Counted from the stretch's first letter, positions 55,328 through 64,000 are shown. The stretch is 64,000 nucleotides of DNA from Methylomonas sp. (GCA_026988155.1 JALSLW010000088.1:1-64000), one strand, 5' to 3'. Notes: generated by a model not told the origin, from the sequence alone. A program made the numbers and translations.

Positions 55328-58300
55328 GTGCTTTTGCATTATATTATCCTCACTTTCGGGCTATTGTTTTCATGCGGAATTTTCGCCTGCTCAGAAGAAC
55401 CAGACTATAATACTGAAGTTATCCTGTCTCTTGAGCTAAATCAATTTTTAATTTCTGATCAGATAATCGCTTATCAAAATAGCACCGGTGAGATTTTATA
55501 TCCTTTAGCAGATTTACTGTCTGCGCTAGAAGTCGATGTTTCTGATAATAGCAGTAGAATTTCCGGTTCAATTTTTGGCTCAAAAAACAAGGTGCTGATT
55601 GACCCTAAAACGGGAGAAGCTTCTTTTAAAGGTGTGGCAATATTAAATAAATCATACCCGCAGCTGGCTAAAGATGAAGAGCTGGCATGTTATTTAGAAA
55701 CCCTCTATGTCTCCAAGTCTATTCTTAAAATCTTACTGCCGGCCGAATTCGAATATGATGCCAGTTTACTAAAAACAGTCATTGCACCCAGCCGTTTATT
55801 CCCAATCCAAATTGAACAAAAAAAACAGGCATTGCAAAAAAGGCAAGGATGGATTGGGCATTATCAAGATAAAGCTATCACTCGGCAATACACAGATATA
55901 GCCTTTTCCTGGAATGTCGCTACCTTTTCCGCACAACTGAACTCTGAGCTTTCAACTTCAAATTTCTCTTTAGAAACAGGCGGACGATTTCTGTATCACG
56001 ATATTGGGCTATTTGCTTCAACTGATCTTTATGCAGATAGAGCAAGATTAAACGTAGTGGGCAGCCGTCGCATTTTAGATCCCGACTATCAGCCCTTTCT
56101 GTCTTATTACGAATTTGGCGACACCTCCATTTCATCAAAAAAAGGTGTCTCTAGGAGTCATATTGGAACGGGGGTATCCTTTACCAACCGTCCTTTTAAC
56201 CTTCTTGCTGATAGGGATATGGATTTCTCAGGTACCGTTTCCCCAAACTGGTTTGTTGAGATGTATATAAACGGGATATTAATGGGGTTTGCCGAGCCTA
56301 ATGAAAATAATCGTTTCTCATTTGATGATGTCAGTTTGTTTCCAGGTAAAAATCTTGTTAAATATGTTTTCTATGGCCCTCAGGGACAAATAGAATCTAC
56401 AGAAACTGAATATTTTCTAGACAGTTTATCCCACAATAAAAACAAACTCTTTTATGACTTTGATTTTGTCAGCGCTGGCTCAGGATTCTTGCAATCCATT
56501 TTAGGCCAAGAAAAAGATAAATCTAAAAAGTATTCGCTGTTTCATCTGAATTTAAGTTATGGAGTGACCGACTCAATCGCTTTCAAAGTTGACAGCTGGC
56601 ACAAGCGATACGATAAAACAGACAATACCGGCATCAATTCCGCAACAATTTTACGCCCAGGCGTCAAAGCACGTTTCTCAGATATTGTTCAATTTGAATA
56701 TTACCAGCCCTTTTATCTAGATAACACCAAGCATTTTGCCAGCCAGGTTAAGCTGAATCTTTATCCATTAAAGTTTTTAAACCTATGGGCTGATGCCGAT
56801 TTTTATCAAGATGGATATACTGACCTTGAAAACGCCGAATCACTTGCTTACCGCTATAAAGCAGGAGCCAGATATTTTATGCCTTTTATCCGCACAAGAA
56901 TCTCCGGAGAAATAGAATCAACTCGATCTGCAAACACAGGTAATGTTTCCATAAACTCAAACCTGGCTTTAAACAGTGCATTCAATGGTTTTAATTCTGC
57001 TCTGCTTGTAGAGAGAAAGCAGAACTCAAACAATGTATCCTATAAAAGCTCTGCATCTTTCAGCTATTCTCAAAATGGTTTGACACAGCAGGCATCCATT
57101 TCAGGAATGAATGAGGACAGTTATTTTGGCATTGACAAAATCAGCTATTCAAACCGCTTTTCTTTTTTAGACGCTTGGTCCAATATCTTTAGATCTCGAT
57201 ATTCATTTAAAAATGACGACTTTAATCTATCAAACTCCATCCTTTATACCAGTAACTATTACGCTTTAGGCGCACAGTTTAGCTACGATAAAAACACTGG
57301 CTTCTCGGGTGGCTTTTCATTCAATACCTCGTTAATTAGAAATGACAGCAATGACTTTGGGCTTTTCAACAGAGCCAGTCCCACGACTTCATTTGCTAAC
57401 GTCGGCATTAAAGTCATCAAAGCCGATGGTACTGAAAGTTATGTTAAACAGGGCGCAGTTAAGGTAGATGGTCAAATTATTGACTTAAATACTTCGAAAA
57501 AAAGCCTCACAAATGCTAGCGGTACGATCATTCCAGGCATTGAACCCTACAAATGGGTAAATATTGAAATAGATGAAAGCGCTCTGGAAGATACTTCCTG
57601 GAGCATTAAAACCAAACCTGTCAGCGTGATGATAGAGCCAGGAGGCATGGAAAAAATTATTTTTACTGTCATGGAAACGGGTGAAATAGATGGAATGGTC
57701 TTAATTGGCGACAAACTTAAATCTAAAAAAGGCATTAAAATACTGTTAGTTACAACTGGCGGGGAGAAAGTAAAAGAAACTGTTTCTGCATTCGATGGCT
57801 TCTATTTATTTGATAAAGTCGAGCCAGGCGAATATGCAGTAAAAATTGACCCCGCTTATTTAGAAAGAAAGCAATTACAGGCCAGCGATAAAATCATTAC
57901 CCTTAAAGACGGAAACATGTTTGCTCTAAGTAATGATTTTATTTTAATGCCCATTCCATCAGAAGCATCACTAAATCACCAGACGGCAGCTGACCCTACA
58001 GCCGCGTTACCAACAGAACAAACCGTTAAAAATAATTGGCTGCTAAATCAAAAGCCAGAAAATTATACGCTTCAGCTATTGGCAATTTCTAAGCAAAGGA
58101 AACCGGTGTTAGATAAATTAATCACCAAATACCCAAGACTGCAAAAGGATCTTCACTATTTTACCCAAATCAAAAATGGCGAGCAGAAGCTTATATTAAT
58201 CTATGGCAGTTTTGCCACTGCATCAGCTGCCGAGGAGGCCAGCAAATTATTGCCTCCGGCATTTCATAAATTTTGGCTTAGACGTCTTAAAAGCTTGCAA

Positions 58301-58717
58301 AATAATGCCTCTGCCATTAGCCAGCAGACACGGACATCAAAATTAATTGAGAAAACAAAGAGCACTTTGGCAAAAGAAAGGGCTAAAACTGCAGATAATG
58401 TCAGGAACATAGCAACGTCTAAAAGCACCCTATCTGACAGTAGCCAATGGATTAAAAAGCAAAAACCTGATAATTTCACCTTGCAGTTAGCTGTTATCTC
58501 AGCTCAACGAAAAAGCGCACTTATGTCTTTAATAAAAAAACATAAGCAGTTGCATTACTATCGCTGTATTAAAAAGGGGCAAGAAAAATATACTTTAGTC
58601 TACGGAAGTTTTGCAAGCCGTACTCTTGCTAAACAGGCCATAGAAAAATTGCCTGAAGCATTTAACAAGCCCTGGCTTCGTACATTTAAAGCCTTGCAAA
58701 GCGGATTAAAAACATAA
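55328..58717 (+). CDS. Usher-like outer-membrane protein with two C-terminal SPOR domains
   Basis: This 1129-residue protein has a signal sequence (1-21) and an N-terminal domain (about 25-165). A beta-barrel with a plug follows (about 190-700; TVSPNWFVEMYINGILMGF in the plug, and SLFHLNLSYGVTDSIAFKVDS after it). A carboxypeptidase-regulatory-like beta domain (about 790-850) comes next, then two repeats, 910-991 and 1047-1125. Each repeat has P(E/D)N(Y/F)TLQL.. and ..YGSFA....A, and ends PW/FWLR..K.LQ, like the DamX SPOR domain that binds denuded peptidoglycan. GTG start. The SPOR fusion is unusual: ushers normally end with the barrel/CTD. No tip-adhesin gene follows. Confidence 0.85.
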   Translation: MLLHYIILTFGLLFSCGIFACSEEPDYNTEVILSLELNQFLISDQIIAYQNSTGEILYPLADLLSALEVDVSDNSSRISGSIFGSKNKVLIDPKTGEASFKGVAILNKSYPQLAKDEELACYLETLYVSKSILKILLPAEFEYDASLLKTVIAPSRLFPIQIEQKKQALQKRQGWIGHYQDKAITRQYTDIAFSWNVATFSAQLNSELSTSNFSLETGGRFLYHDIGLFASTDLYADRARLNVVGSRRILDPDYQPFLSYYEFGDTSISSKKGVSRSHIGTGVSFTNRPFNLLADRDMDFSGTVSPNWFVEMYINGILMGFAEPNENNRFSFDDVSLFPGKNLVKYVFYGPQGQIESTETEYFLDSLSHNKNKLFYDFDFVSAGSGFLQSILGQEKDKSKKYSLFHLNLSYGVTDSIAFKVDSWHKRYDKTDNTGINSATILRPGVKARFSDIVQFEYYQPFYLDNTKHFASQVKLNLYPLKFLNLWADADFYQDGYTDLENAESLAYRYKAGARYFMPFIRTRISGEIESTRSANTGNVSINSNLALNSAFNGFNSALLVERKQNSNNVSYKSSASFSYSQNGLTQQASISGMNEDSYFGIDKISYSNRFSFLDAWSNIFRSRYSFKNDDFNLSNSILYTSNYYALGAQFSYDKNTGFSGGFSFNTSLIRNDSNDFGLFNRASPTTSFANVGIKVIKADGTESYVKQGAVKVDGQIIDLNTSKKSLTNASGTIIPGIEPYKWVNIEIDESALEDTSWSIKTKPVSVMIEPGGMEKIIFTVMETGEIDGMVLIGDKLKSKKGIKILLVTTGGEKVKETVSAFDGFYLFDKVEPGEYAVKIDPAYLERKQLQASDKIITLKDGNMFALSNDFILMPIPSEASLNHQTAADPTAALPTEQTVKNNWLLNQKPENYTLQLLAISKQRKPVLDKLITKYPRLQKDLHYFTQIKNGEQKLILIYGSFATASAAEEASKLLPPAFHKFWLRRLKSLQNNASAISQQTRTSKLIEKTKSTLAKERAKTADNVRNIATSKSTLSDSSQWIKKQKPDNFTLQLAVISAQRKSALMSLIKKHKQLHYYRCIKKGQEKYTLVYGSFASRTLAKQAIEKLPEAFNKPWLRTFKALQSGLKT

Positions 58718-58751
58718 GACCCTAGTACAATTTATAATTGCAATAGACCTT

Positions 58752-58789
58752 GCTCTAAAGCCCTCTCTTGCTGGAGAGGGCTTTAGAGC
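58752..58789. terminator. Bidirectional terminator after the usher gene
   Basis: GCTCTAAAGCCCTCTC (58752-58767) pairs perfectly over 16 bp with 58774-58789, loop TTGCTG. It lies between converging genes and can serve both strands. Confidence 0.9.
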
Positions 58790-58847
58790 TAAAACTTGCT
58801 TTTTAAAATCACGCTGAACAGTTACTTGCATAATTAATAACATTTTA

Positions 58848-59390
58848 TTATCTCACCAAACTCAACCCTCCCAATACAGCACCCGCTACAAAAAGAAAAA
58901 ACAAGCCAATAAAAGACAAAACGCCTAAAAATAGATAAAAAGGATTAACTAATGGAGCAATACTAAAATATTGACCAATAATGTCGTCTGCCGAATTAAG
59001 AATTGATCGTATTTCAAACAGCTTCTTAGCCTGGCCAAAAAAGTTTAACGCCCCTTTTTTTCCCGATTTAACGGCATGCCAGCTTTGAGCGACATCATCT
59101 GTCACATCATCGATTATTTCTTCTGCAATTTTTGGAATATCTTTTAAGCTTTCTAATGCAAACCAGAAACGCAAGAGAATCAAAATTGGCAATATTGACA
59201 AAGCACTGATACTCAAACTTACCAGCAAAGAAAAATGATGCAACTGGAATAAATAGTAGAATACCCAAACAGCAACAAGCAATGAAATCAATAGCAAAAC
59301 GCCTAAGGCATCAGCCAGATCATCAACCAATGGCAATAACCGCTGAAAAGACTGCTGCAACTTGCTTAATGCTGATTTATCTATAGCCAT
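58848..59390 (-). CDS. Hypothetical membrane protein
   Basis: I do not recognise this gene. It encodes 180 residues with two N-terminal helices (about 27-80), a charged middle (about 82-135; EEIIDDVTDDVAQSW) and a C-terminal hydrophobic helix (about 148-175). It is the last gene of a minus-strand run and is 11 bases after the small gene upstream, so co-transcription is likely. Confidence 0.6.
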   Translation of the reverse strand: MAIDKSALSKLQQSFQRLLPLVDDLADALGVLLLISLLVAVWVFYYLFQLHHFSLLVSLSISALSILPILILLRFWFALESLKDIPKIAEEIIDDVTDDVAQSWHAVKSGKKGALNFFGQAKKLFEIRSILNSADDIIGQYFSIAPLVNPFYLFLGVLSFIGLFFLFVAGAVLGGLSLVR

Positions 59391-59401
59391 AGTCCTACTA
59401 T

Positions 59402-59635
59402 TTAAACGGATTGCTTAATGATATTTTCCAGTTTTCTGCATTGCCCTGCATCTAGCCATCTTTCACACCAGAGGTTTAAAGCACCAGCACTTCCTTTCAT
59501 CAAAAGAAACTCCCGCTCAGCCAGTCTAGGCTGCTCTCGGGGCCACCAAGACTTTATCTCAAACTGCTTCTGCAAATATTTACACGCAACTTGAAGACTG
59601 TCATCAGTTACCCTTACTCTGCTGTTATTTTTCAT
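59402..59635 (-). CDS. Small hypothetical protein
   Basis: This 77-residue, basic and Trp-containing protein (SWWPREQP, NLWCERWLDAGQ) has no signal or membrane segment. Family unknown, but the neighbouring gene spacing (11 bases) and composition support a real gene. Confidence 0.6.
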   Translation of the reverse strand: MKNNSRVRVTDDSLQVACKYLQKQFEIKSWWPREQPRLAEREFLLMKGSAGALNLWCERWLDAGQCRKLENIIKQSV

Positions 59636-59699
59636 GACATAAACTTATGTATATTGAGAAGCTATAAATTATTCCCTATCCATCTTTTTGTCAATTAAC

Positions 59700-60113
59700 T
59701 TACTCCAGAATCCTTCCACGAAGCACCTTTGTTTTACTGCGATGCGCTTTATTATCCATTCTTTTTTTCTTGGCACTTCTGCTTGGCTTGGTTGGCCGTC
59801 TAATTTTTTTTACGGCCGTCACACCTTTAATTAAATCTGCCAGCCTTTCAAGCGCATCATCCCTATTTTTTTCCTGCGTTCTAAATTGCTGTGCTTTGAT
59901 AATGATTACGCCGTCTTTAGTGATTCTTTTATCACGCAAAGCCAGAAGACGCGACTTATAAAAGTCAGATAAAGAAGACGCATTAATATCAAAGCGCAGA
60001 TGAATTGCCGAAGACACTTTGTTAACATTTTGCCCCCCTGCTCCTTGTGCCCGAATTGCCGAAATATCAATTTCATTGTCTGGAATAGAAATGTTTTGAG
60101 AAATTTCCAACAT
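59700..60113 (-). CDS. arfB: Alternative ribosome-rescue factor B (peptidyl-tRNA hydrolase)
   Basis: It frees stalled ribosomes by hydrolysing peptidyl-tRNA without a stop codon. The catalytic GGQ lies at 26-28 (RAQGAGGQNVNK), the class I release-factor signature. The C terminus is a basic tail (KPSRSAKKKRMDNKAHRSKTK) that enters the mRNA channel. Length 137 is normal. Confidence 0.95.
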   Translation of the reverse strand: MLEISQNISIPDNEIDISAIRAQGAGGQNVNKVSSAIHLRFDINASSLSDFYKSRLLALRDKRITKDGVIIIKAQQFRTQEKNRDDALERLADLIKGVTAVKKIRRPTKPSRSAKKKRMDNKAHRSKTKVLRGRILE

Positions 60114-60123
60114 ACTCTTTTTT

Positions 60124-60978
60124 CTACAAAAAACTCAAAAAAGTCTTCAAATCCACACTAAACCCTGATGCATTTTTATGTCCGCCACCTCCAAACTCAC
60201 GTGCCAGTACGGATACATCAAAATCACCTATTGACCTTAATCCGCACTCATACCGCTGGCGTTTGCCATGAAAATAATAGGTTAAACCAAATGTTCCCGA
60301 TTTTTCAGCCAATTCATGCCCTAAATCACTTGAAAACATAAAAGGCGCATTAACCGCCAACCCTTTCTTATTATTCAGATTAACTGTATGACGAGCCTTT
60401 AACAGCCGACTCACATTTAACTGCTGCTGTTTCACCAGTAACGCACCCTCCCGCTGTAGTGTCGAAAGTTTTAATTTCTCAAAAGCAGAAAAGTGTACAG
60501 GCAAACGCAGATACAGTGCTTTACATATTTCTTCCGTTTTAGGCAATTGATGCCGCCATAAATCATGATCTTCAATATGCTTTAGCAGTAAAGGCGGTTC
60601 ATAGTCTCCATGAAAATACTGCCAGACAATCATGCAGCCGCTATGCTCCTGCACAAATTTAACTTCCAGATTATTGGGGATGACTGAATGGTTCTGATAA
60701 CTCTCAAACTCTTTTTGAGCACTGATATGGTGGTCTAAAACAATTATTTTTCCTGCTTTTTTGGCCACGTGGACTAACACATCCATTGGGTAGCAAAAAT
60801 CCACAATATAAAGCTCGGTTCCATCGGCAAAATCAGGCATTGGCATTTGATGCTGTACTGCTTGATATCGCGCTTTATTGAAAAAATTTTTCCATGCAGC
60901 CCAAGCAGAAGCAAAGCCATCCATGCAGTCTGCATGGTAAAGCACTAATATTTTCTTTTCCTCAGTATTATGCATCAC
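60124..60978 (-). CDS. DHH/DHHA1 family phosphoesterase
   Basis: This 284-residue protein has YHADCMDGFASAWAAW (metal site), VDFCYP, the DHH motif at 82-84 (VLDHHIS) and the DHHA1 signature FGGGGHKNASGF near the C terminus. Likely a nuclease or cyclic-dinucleotide/oligoribonucleotide phosphoesterase. The start overlaps the lipoprotein gene by four bases. Confidence 0.87.
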   Translation of the reverse strand: MMHNTEEKKILVLYHADCMDGFASAWAAWKNFFNKARYQAVQHQMPMPDFADGTELYIVDFCYPMDVLVHVAKKAGKIIVLDHHISAQKEFESYQNHSVIPNNLEVKFVQEHSGCMIVWQYFHGDYEPPLLLKHIEDHDLWRHQLPKTEEICKALYLRLPVHFSAFEKLKLSTLQREGALLVKQQQLNVSRLLKARHTVNLNNKKGLAVNAPFMFSSDLGHELAEKSGTFGLTYYFHGKRQRYECGLRSIGDFDVSVLAREFGGGGHKNASGFSVDLKTFLSFL

Positions 60979-61385
60979 TTTTCATCTAACTGTTGTGGGA
61001 CGGTATTTTTCAAGAGAAGCTCCATTTTTTTTACGCTGTCATCACATTCTTTAAGGCTGTTTTTAATCAATCCCTGAAAATAAAAACTTATTTTCTTGCC
61101 TTCCATTTCAAGGTTTGCCGCTTCATTAAGCAGACGACATGCACTAAACATCTGCATTTCGGTCTCAGAAAGTCTTTCTTGTTCTGCCGGCGTCAAGTCC
61201 TCTTCAAGCAAAATAAATTGCTGGGTTGCCAGATTTTGCCGTTTAAATATAGATTCAGCATATTTAGACATATTTTCCTTTATTCTTAAAGGCTTTTGAG
61301 CAATACTGCAGCTTGCCAATAAGCCCGTCGCAAGCAACACTAAAAAGTTTTTTTTGCGTTTTTCTATTAAGGCACTTATAGCCAA
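60975..61385 (-). CDS. Hypothetical lipoprotein
   Basis: This 136-residue protein has a lipoprotein signal with a proper lipobox (LLASC). The rest is helical, charged and acidic. The start is TTG with AAGAAGGG six bases upstream; a nearby ATG is in another frame. It is coupled to the DHH gene by a four-base overlap. Family unknown. Confidence 0.65.
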   Translation of the reverse strand: MAISALIEKRKKNFLVLLATGLLASCSIAQKPLRIKENMSKYAESIFKRQNLATQQFILLEEDLTPAEQERLSETEMQMFSACRLLNEAANLEMEGKKISFYFQGLIKNSLKECDDSVKKMELLLKNTVPQQLDEK

Positions 61386-61446
61386 GGCATACCCTTCTTA
61401 ATTTTTATATAATAGATTCATTATAATACATCAAACTTATTAAAAT

Positions 61447-61800
61447 ATGTCCTTAGCCCACTTTCTACAGCAAGTTAAAAACAATGAAACTGTCAGTTTT
61501 GAACAGACAATCAAAATCATTTCAGAAAATTATAGCTACCAGCCTACTGAATTTAGCAACGGTTTAGCCGAAAACAAATTAACAAATGCTGCAGGCAGCA
61601 ATGAAGGTTCTTGCAAGATATTTGCCTTTGCCAAAATAAATCAATTAAGCCCACAGCAAACACTCAGCTTATTTGGCGACTTTTACAGAAAAGATGTTTT
61701 GGGCGACCCCGCAGGTACTGGGCATCAAAACATCAGAAACTTTATGCAGTTTGGCTGGGAAGGCATTCACTTTGCTCAGCAGGCTCTAGCCGCTAAATAA
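61447..61800 (+). CDS. HopJ type III effector family protein
   Basis: This 117-residue soluble protein has FEQTIKIISENYSYQPTEFSN, LSLFGDFYRKDVLGDPAGTGHQNIR and FGWEGIHF, matching the HopJ family. The name comes from a plant pathogen effector, but homologues are widespread in free-living bacteria, and no type III secretion genes are present, so an effector role is unlikely here. Divergent from the lipoprotein gene. Confidence 0.85.
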   Translation: MSLAHFLQQVKNNETVSFEQTIKIISENYSYQPTEFSNGLAENKLTNAAGSNEGSCKIFAFAKINQLSPQQTLSLFGDFYRKDVLGDPAGTGHQNIRNFMQFGWEGIHFAQQALAAK

Positions 61801-61813
61801 AAACTTTTTCGCA

Positions 61814-62863
61814 ATGGAAATAGATTTTTTGATCATAGGCCAGGGACTGGCAGGCAGTTTATTAGCTTGGGAGCTAATACAGCGACAAAAAAATGTGATT
61901 ATTGTAGATAATAACCAGCCCAATGCTTCTCTTGTTGCCGCTGGGCTAATCAACCCTGTGACAGGCATGCGCTTTGTAAAATCCGCCAATGCCGATCAGC
62001 TGTTGCCAGTAGCAATTGATTGTTACCAGAAACTTGCTGATTTTTTTAACCAGACTTTCTATATAAAAAAAACTATGCTGCGCCTGCTTCGCAATAATAA
62101 AGAAGCCACTGCCTGCAGCAAACGGTTTAAAGATCGGGATTACCGTCCTTATTTAGATAAAATAATTCCCTCACATCCTGATATAAACACAACTTTCGGA
62201 TTATTAAGGCAAAAGCAAACGGGCTATTTACTAACCATTCCCCTATTAACCGCGTTGAAAGATTATTTCATCAGTCTAGGTGCCTATATCAATGCAGAAA
62301 TAAACTACGATGAAATAAAATTAACCCCTACTTTACGCTGGAACAGCATCCAACCTAAACAGATTATATTTTGCGAAGGCCACCATGCAGCAACAGCTAA
62401 CCCATGGTTTTCAGCTCTGCCTTTTCAGCCAGTGAAAGGAGAAATCATTACTGCCACCGCTACAGCAAAAGTACAGCAGAATATTTTAAATTATGGCCAT
62501 TGGTTTATCCCATTAAATAACAGCCAATTTCGCACCGGTGCAAGCTTTGACAGAGACAGCTTAAACACTGCCATCACTTCAGAAGCCAGGGATATATTGC
62601 TTAATTCATTAAAACAGATTTATCCAGCTTTGACCGTTGAGAAAATTAATAAGCAACAGGCGGGAATCAGACCGACAACATTAGATAAAATGCCCTTTGT
62701 AGGTAGGCACCCTAAATATTCTAATTTTATTATATTTAATGGCTTTGGTGCAAAAGGCAGCTTGCAAATTCCCTGGCATAGCCAAAACCTTGCCAATCAT
62801 TTATTAAATAAAAAGCCGCTTGCACAAGCTAGCAGCATCCTTCGCTATTATCATTTATTTTAA
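61814..62863 (+). CDS. DAO-family FAD-dependent oxidoreductase, MnmC(o)-like
   Basis: It has 349 residues. The N-terminal FAD loop IIGQGLAGSLLAWEL and VAAGLINPVTGMRFVKS resemble glycine/D-amino-acid oxidases and the oxidase half of MnmC. The end (ATTLDKMPFVGRHPKYSN, FGAKGSLQIPWHS) is also seen in that group. It lies 9 bases upstream of an MnmM-like methyltransferase, so it may convert cmnm5U to nm5U in tRNA (inference). ThiO-like glycine oxidase is the alternative. Confidence 0.75.
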   Translation: MEIDFLIIGQGLAGSLLAWELIQRQKNVIIVDNNQPNASLVAAGLINPVTGMRFVKSANADQLLPVAIDCYQKLADFFNQTFYIKKTMLRLLRNNKEATACSKRFKDRDYRPYLDKIIPSHPDINTTFGLLRQKQTGYLLTIPLLTALKDYFISLGAYINAEINYDEIKLTPTLRWNSIQPKQIIFCEGHHAATANPWFSALPFQPVKGEIITATATAKVQQNILNYGHWFIPLNNSQFRTGASFDRDSLNTAITSEARDILLNSLKQIYPALTVEKINKQQAGIRPTTLDKMPFVGRHPKYSNFIIFNGFGAKGSLQIPWHSQNLANHLLNKKPLAQASSILRYYHLF

Positions 62864-62872
62864 TCTGCCTTT

Positions 62873-63499
62873 ATGAGCAAACGCATTTCATTAACCGCAC
62901 ATGCACATTCCATTATCCTGCAATACCTAACAGAAGGCGATTTTGCTATAGATGCTACAGTAGGCAATGGCCACGACACTTTATTTCTTGCCAGACAGGT
63001 AGGCATAAAGGGAAAGGTATTTGGCTTTGATATACAGCAGCAAGCCATTGAGGCAACGCAAACTAAACTGGAAACTGAAGAAAATGCTGAAAATACCCGG
63101 CTATTTTTTCATAGCCACAATAGAATGGATCAATGCATTCCCATTGAATATCAGGGACATATTAAAGTTATTATGTTTAACCTGGGATATCTTCCTGGTA
63201 GTGATAAATCTATTATTACTCAAACAGACTCCACACTGGCAGCTCTAAAACACTCCCTTAATTTACTAGCTAAATCTGGCATAATTACAATCGCCGCCTA
63301 CCCTGGCCATACGGGGGGTATGGCTGAAACCAATGCAGTCGACCAATGGCTTAAACAGCTTCCTCCTCAGCATTCTGTACAATCTCTGTATAGCTCAGAC
63401 AAGGAATCGGCACCACGGCTTTATATTGTAAAAAAAAACAAATTAGCCTCCCCCTCTCCCAAAATCCCATTTTCTGAAATTCCGAAAAGTAACCTGTAA
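62873..63499 (+). CDS. mnmM: Class I SAM methyltransferase, MnmM/YtqB-like
   Basis: It has 208 residues. The SAM loop reads IDATVGNGHDTLFLARQVG; FNLGYLPGSDKSIITQTDSTL and YPGHTGG are the family signature. YtqB (MnmM) methylates nm5(s2)U34 of tRNA in Bacillus subtilis. The adjacent oxidase-like gene would provide the preceding step, giving a split equivalent of MnmC. The call rests on the motifs seen; substrate not shown. Confidence 0.8.
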   Translation: MSKRISLTAHAHSIILQYLTEGDFAIDATVGNGHDTLFLARQVGIKGKVFGFDIQQQAIEATQTKLETEENAENTRLFFHSHNRMDQCIPIEYQGHIKVIMFNLGYLPGSDKSIITQTDSTLAALKHSLNLLAKSGIITIAAYPGHTGGMAETNAVDQWLKQLPPQHSVQSLYSSDKESAPRLYIVKKNKLASPSPKIPFSEIPKSNL

Positions 63500-63716
63500 C
63501 CTTCTAGTTTCAAGCATCTTAACTGATTGACAATAGCCATATTCATAAAACTTTAATATGTTTGTCATATTTTTTAAATATATAAGGTGTAGAAATGACA
63601 TAAGCAGACTATATTCCGGCAAACAACATTTTCATTGATAAAAACTGAAAAATGATTAGTCGCCATTGAACTCTGTTTATTAGAAAAACATTCCTTACAA
63701 CTTTTTGGAAAATAAT

Positions 63717-64000
63717 ATGAAAGATAAGCTTGCAACATTAAATGCGGGGTTATTACTTAGCTCATTAGTAATAAGCGGCGCTTCGTTTGCCTCAGTTGAC
63801 AGACAAGGTCAAGAATCTAAAAACCTTTATCTTGCGTCGGGTGAAGTAACGGCAAATAGTGCGGTTATTTGGGGAAGATGCAATAACGAGGCTGATTCTT
63901 ATTTAAAAGTCTATGTCTCTGAATATAATCCGCTCAAACCAAACCAAAAAAAGCTAATTCGCAGTCGCAAAGGCATAGGACCGCTTGTGGCACAAACCAC
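63717..64000 (+). CDS. PhoD-like phosphatase, N-terminal part (cut by window edge)
   Basis: The frame is open from ATG at 63717 to the end of the window (94 codons seen). A signal peptide (about 1-26) is followed by LYLASGEVTANSAVIWGRCN, the start of the PhoD-type N-terminal domain. The metallophosphatase core lies outside the window. The space 63500-63716 upstream carries its promoter; AAAATAATATG at the start has no strong ribosome-binding site. Confidence 0.75.
   Translation, partial: MKDKLATLNAGLLLSSLVISGASFASVDRQGQESKNLYLASGEVTANSAVIWGRCNNEADSYLKVYVSEYNPLKPNQKKLIRSRKGIGPLVAQT

Noticed and set aside
61447..61800. Type III secretion effector
   Set aside because: The HopJ name is historical; no secretion genes are near, and the family is common in non-pathogens.

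Overview
The window is AT-rich DNA (roughly 40% G+C by eye) from a Gram-negative, probably gammaproteobacterial chromosome. It carries outer-membrane proteins, a chaperone-usher system, a TRAP transporter, a long FadE-type acyl-CoA dehydrogenase, Lrp, ArfB and an aryl-polyene-like gene block. A VPLPA-CTERM protein next to PPK2, PEP synthase and a V-type ATPase would suit a marine methanotroph-like or sulfur-oxidising lineage, but no diagnostic gene is present and the placement is inference.

Left edge (1-3.9 kb): an integron-like cassette array read on the minus strand. Two homologous attC-like palindromes (541-643 and a degraded one at about 3035-3126) separate an unknown gene, a three-gene type VI secretion (T6SS)-style module (small accessory protein, PD-(D/E)XK nuclease toxin, DUF3396 immunity protein) and a VOC-family gene. 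The 3' end of a group II intron, of the kind that inserts into attC sites, lies at the end of the VOC cassette. A hairpin and a broken REP-type transposase mark the junction with the chromosome.

3.9-15.4 kb: one long minus-strand run. It starts with fadA-fadN, passes a 160-bp inverted-repeat element, and continues with fadE, a His-box membrane hydroxylase and V-type ATPase genes B-D-I-K-E. The catalytic subunit A is absent. 15.7-19.5 kb: two co-transcribed flavoproteins (one phytoene-desaturase/retinol-saturase-like) and a SIMPL protein.

20.2-24.1 kb: a secreted cohesin-like protein with a VPLPA-CTERM anchor, followed by a 1073-residue dockerin protein that combines an alpha/beta hydrolase with a glycoside-hydrolase-like region. 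This looks like a two-gene cellulosome-like system. 24.3-33.6 kb: glycogen phosphorylase, a di-haem peroxidase, a DUF1264 lipoprotein, PPK2, PEP synthase and a small membrane protein.

34.3-44 kb: a TRAP transporter with TatT, a BolA/IbaG protein, an outer-membrane barrel, and an OpgC-type acyltransferase with a GH17-GT2 beta-glucan synthase. 44.5-51 kb: an aryl-polyene-like cluster in ApeO-P-Q-R order plus a halogenase-like flavoprotein, divergent from an ACP and a condensation-like acyltransferase. 51-53.4 kb: leuA and a divergent Lrp-family regulator.

53.7-58.7 kb: a pilus locus with a DUF4402 pilin-like protein, an internal terminator, a PapD-type chaperone, and an usher that ends in two DamX-like SPOR repeats. 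That domain fusion is the most unusual protein in the window. 58.8-64 kb: housekeeping and hypothetical genes (arfB, a DHH phosphoesterase, a HopJ-type protein), a neighbouring DAO-family oxidoreductase and MnmM-like methyltransferase that may together replace MnmC, and the start of a PhoD-like phosphatase cut by the window edge. Three families of short inverted-repeat (MITE-like) elements are scattered between genes.
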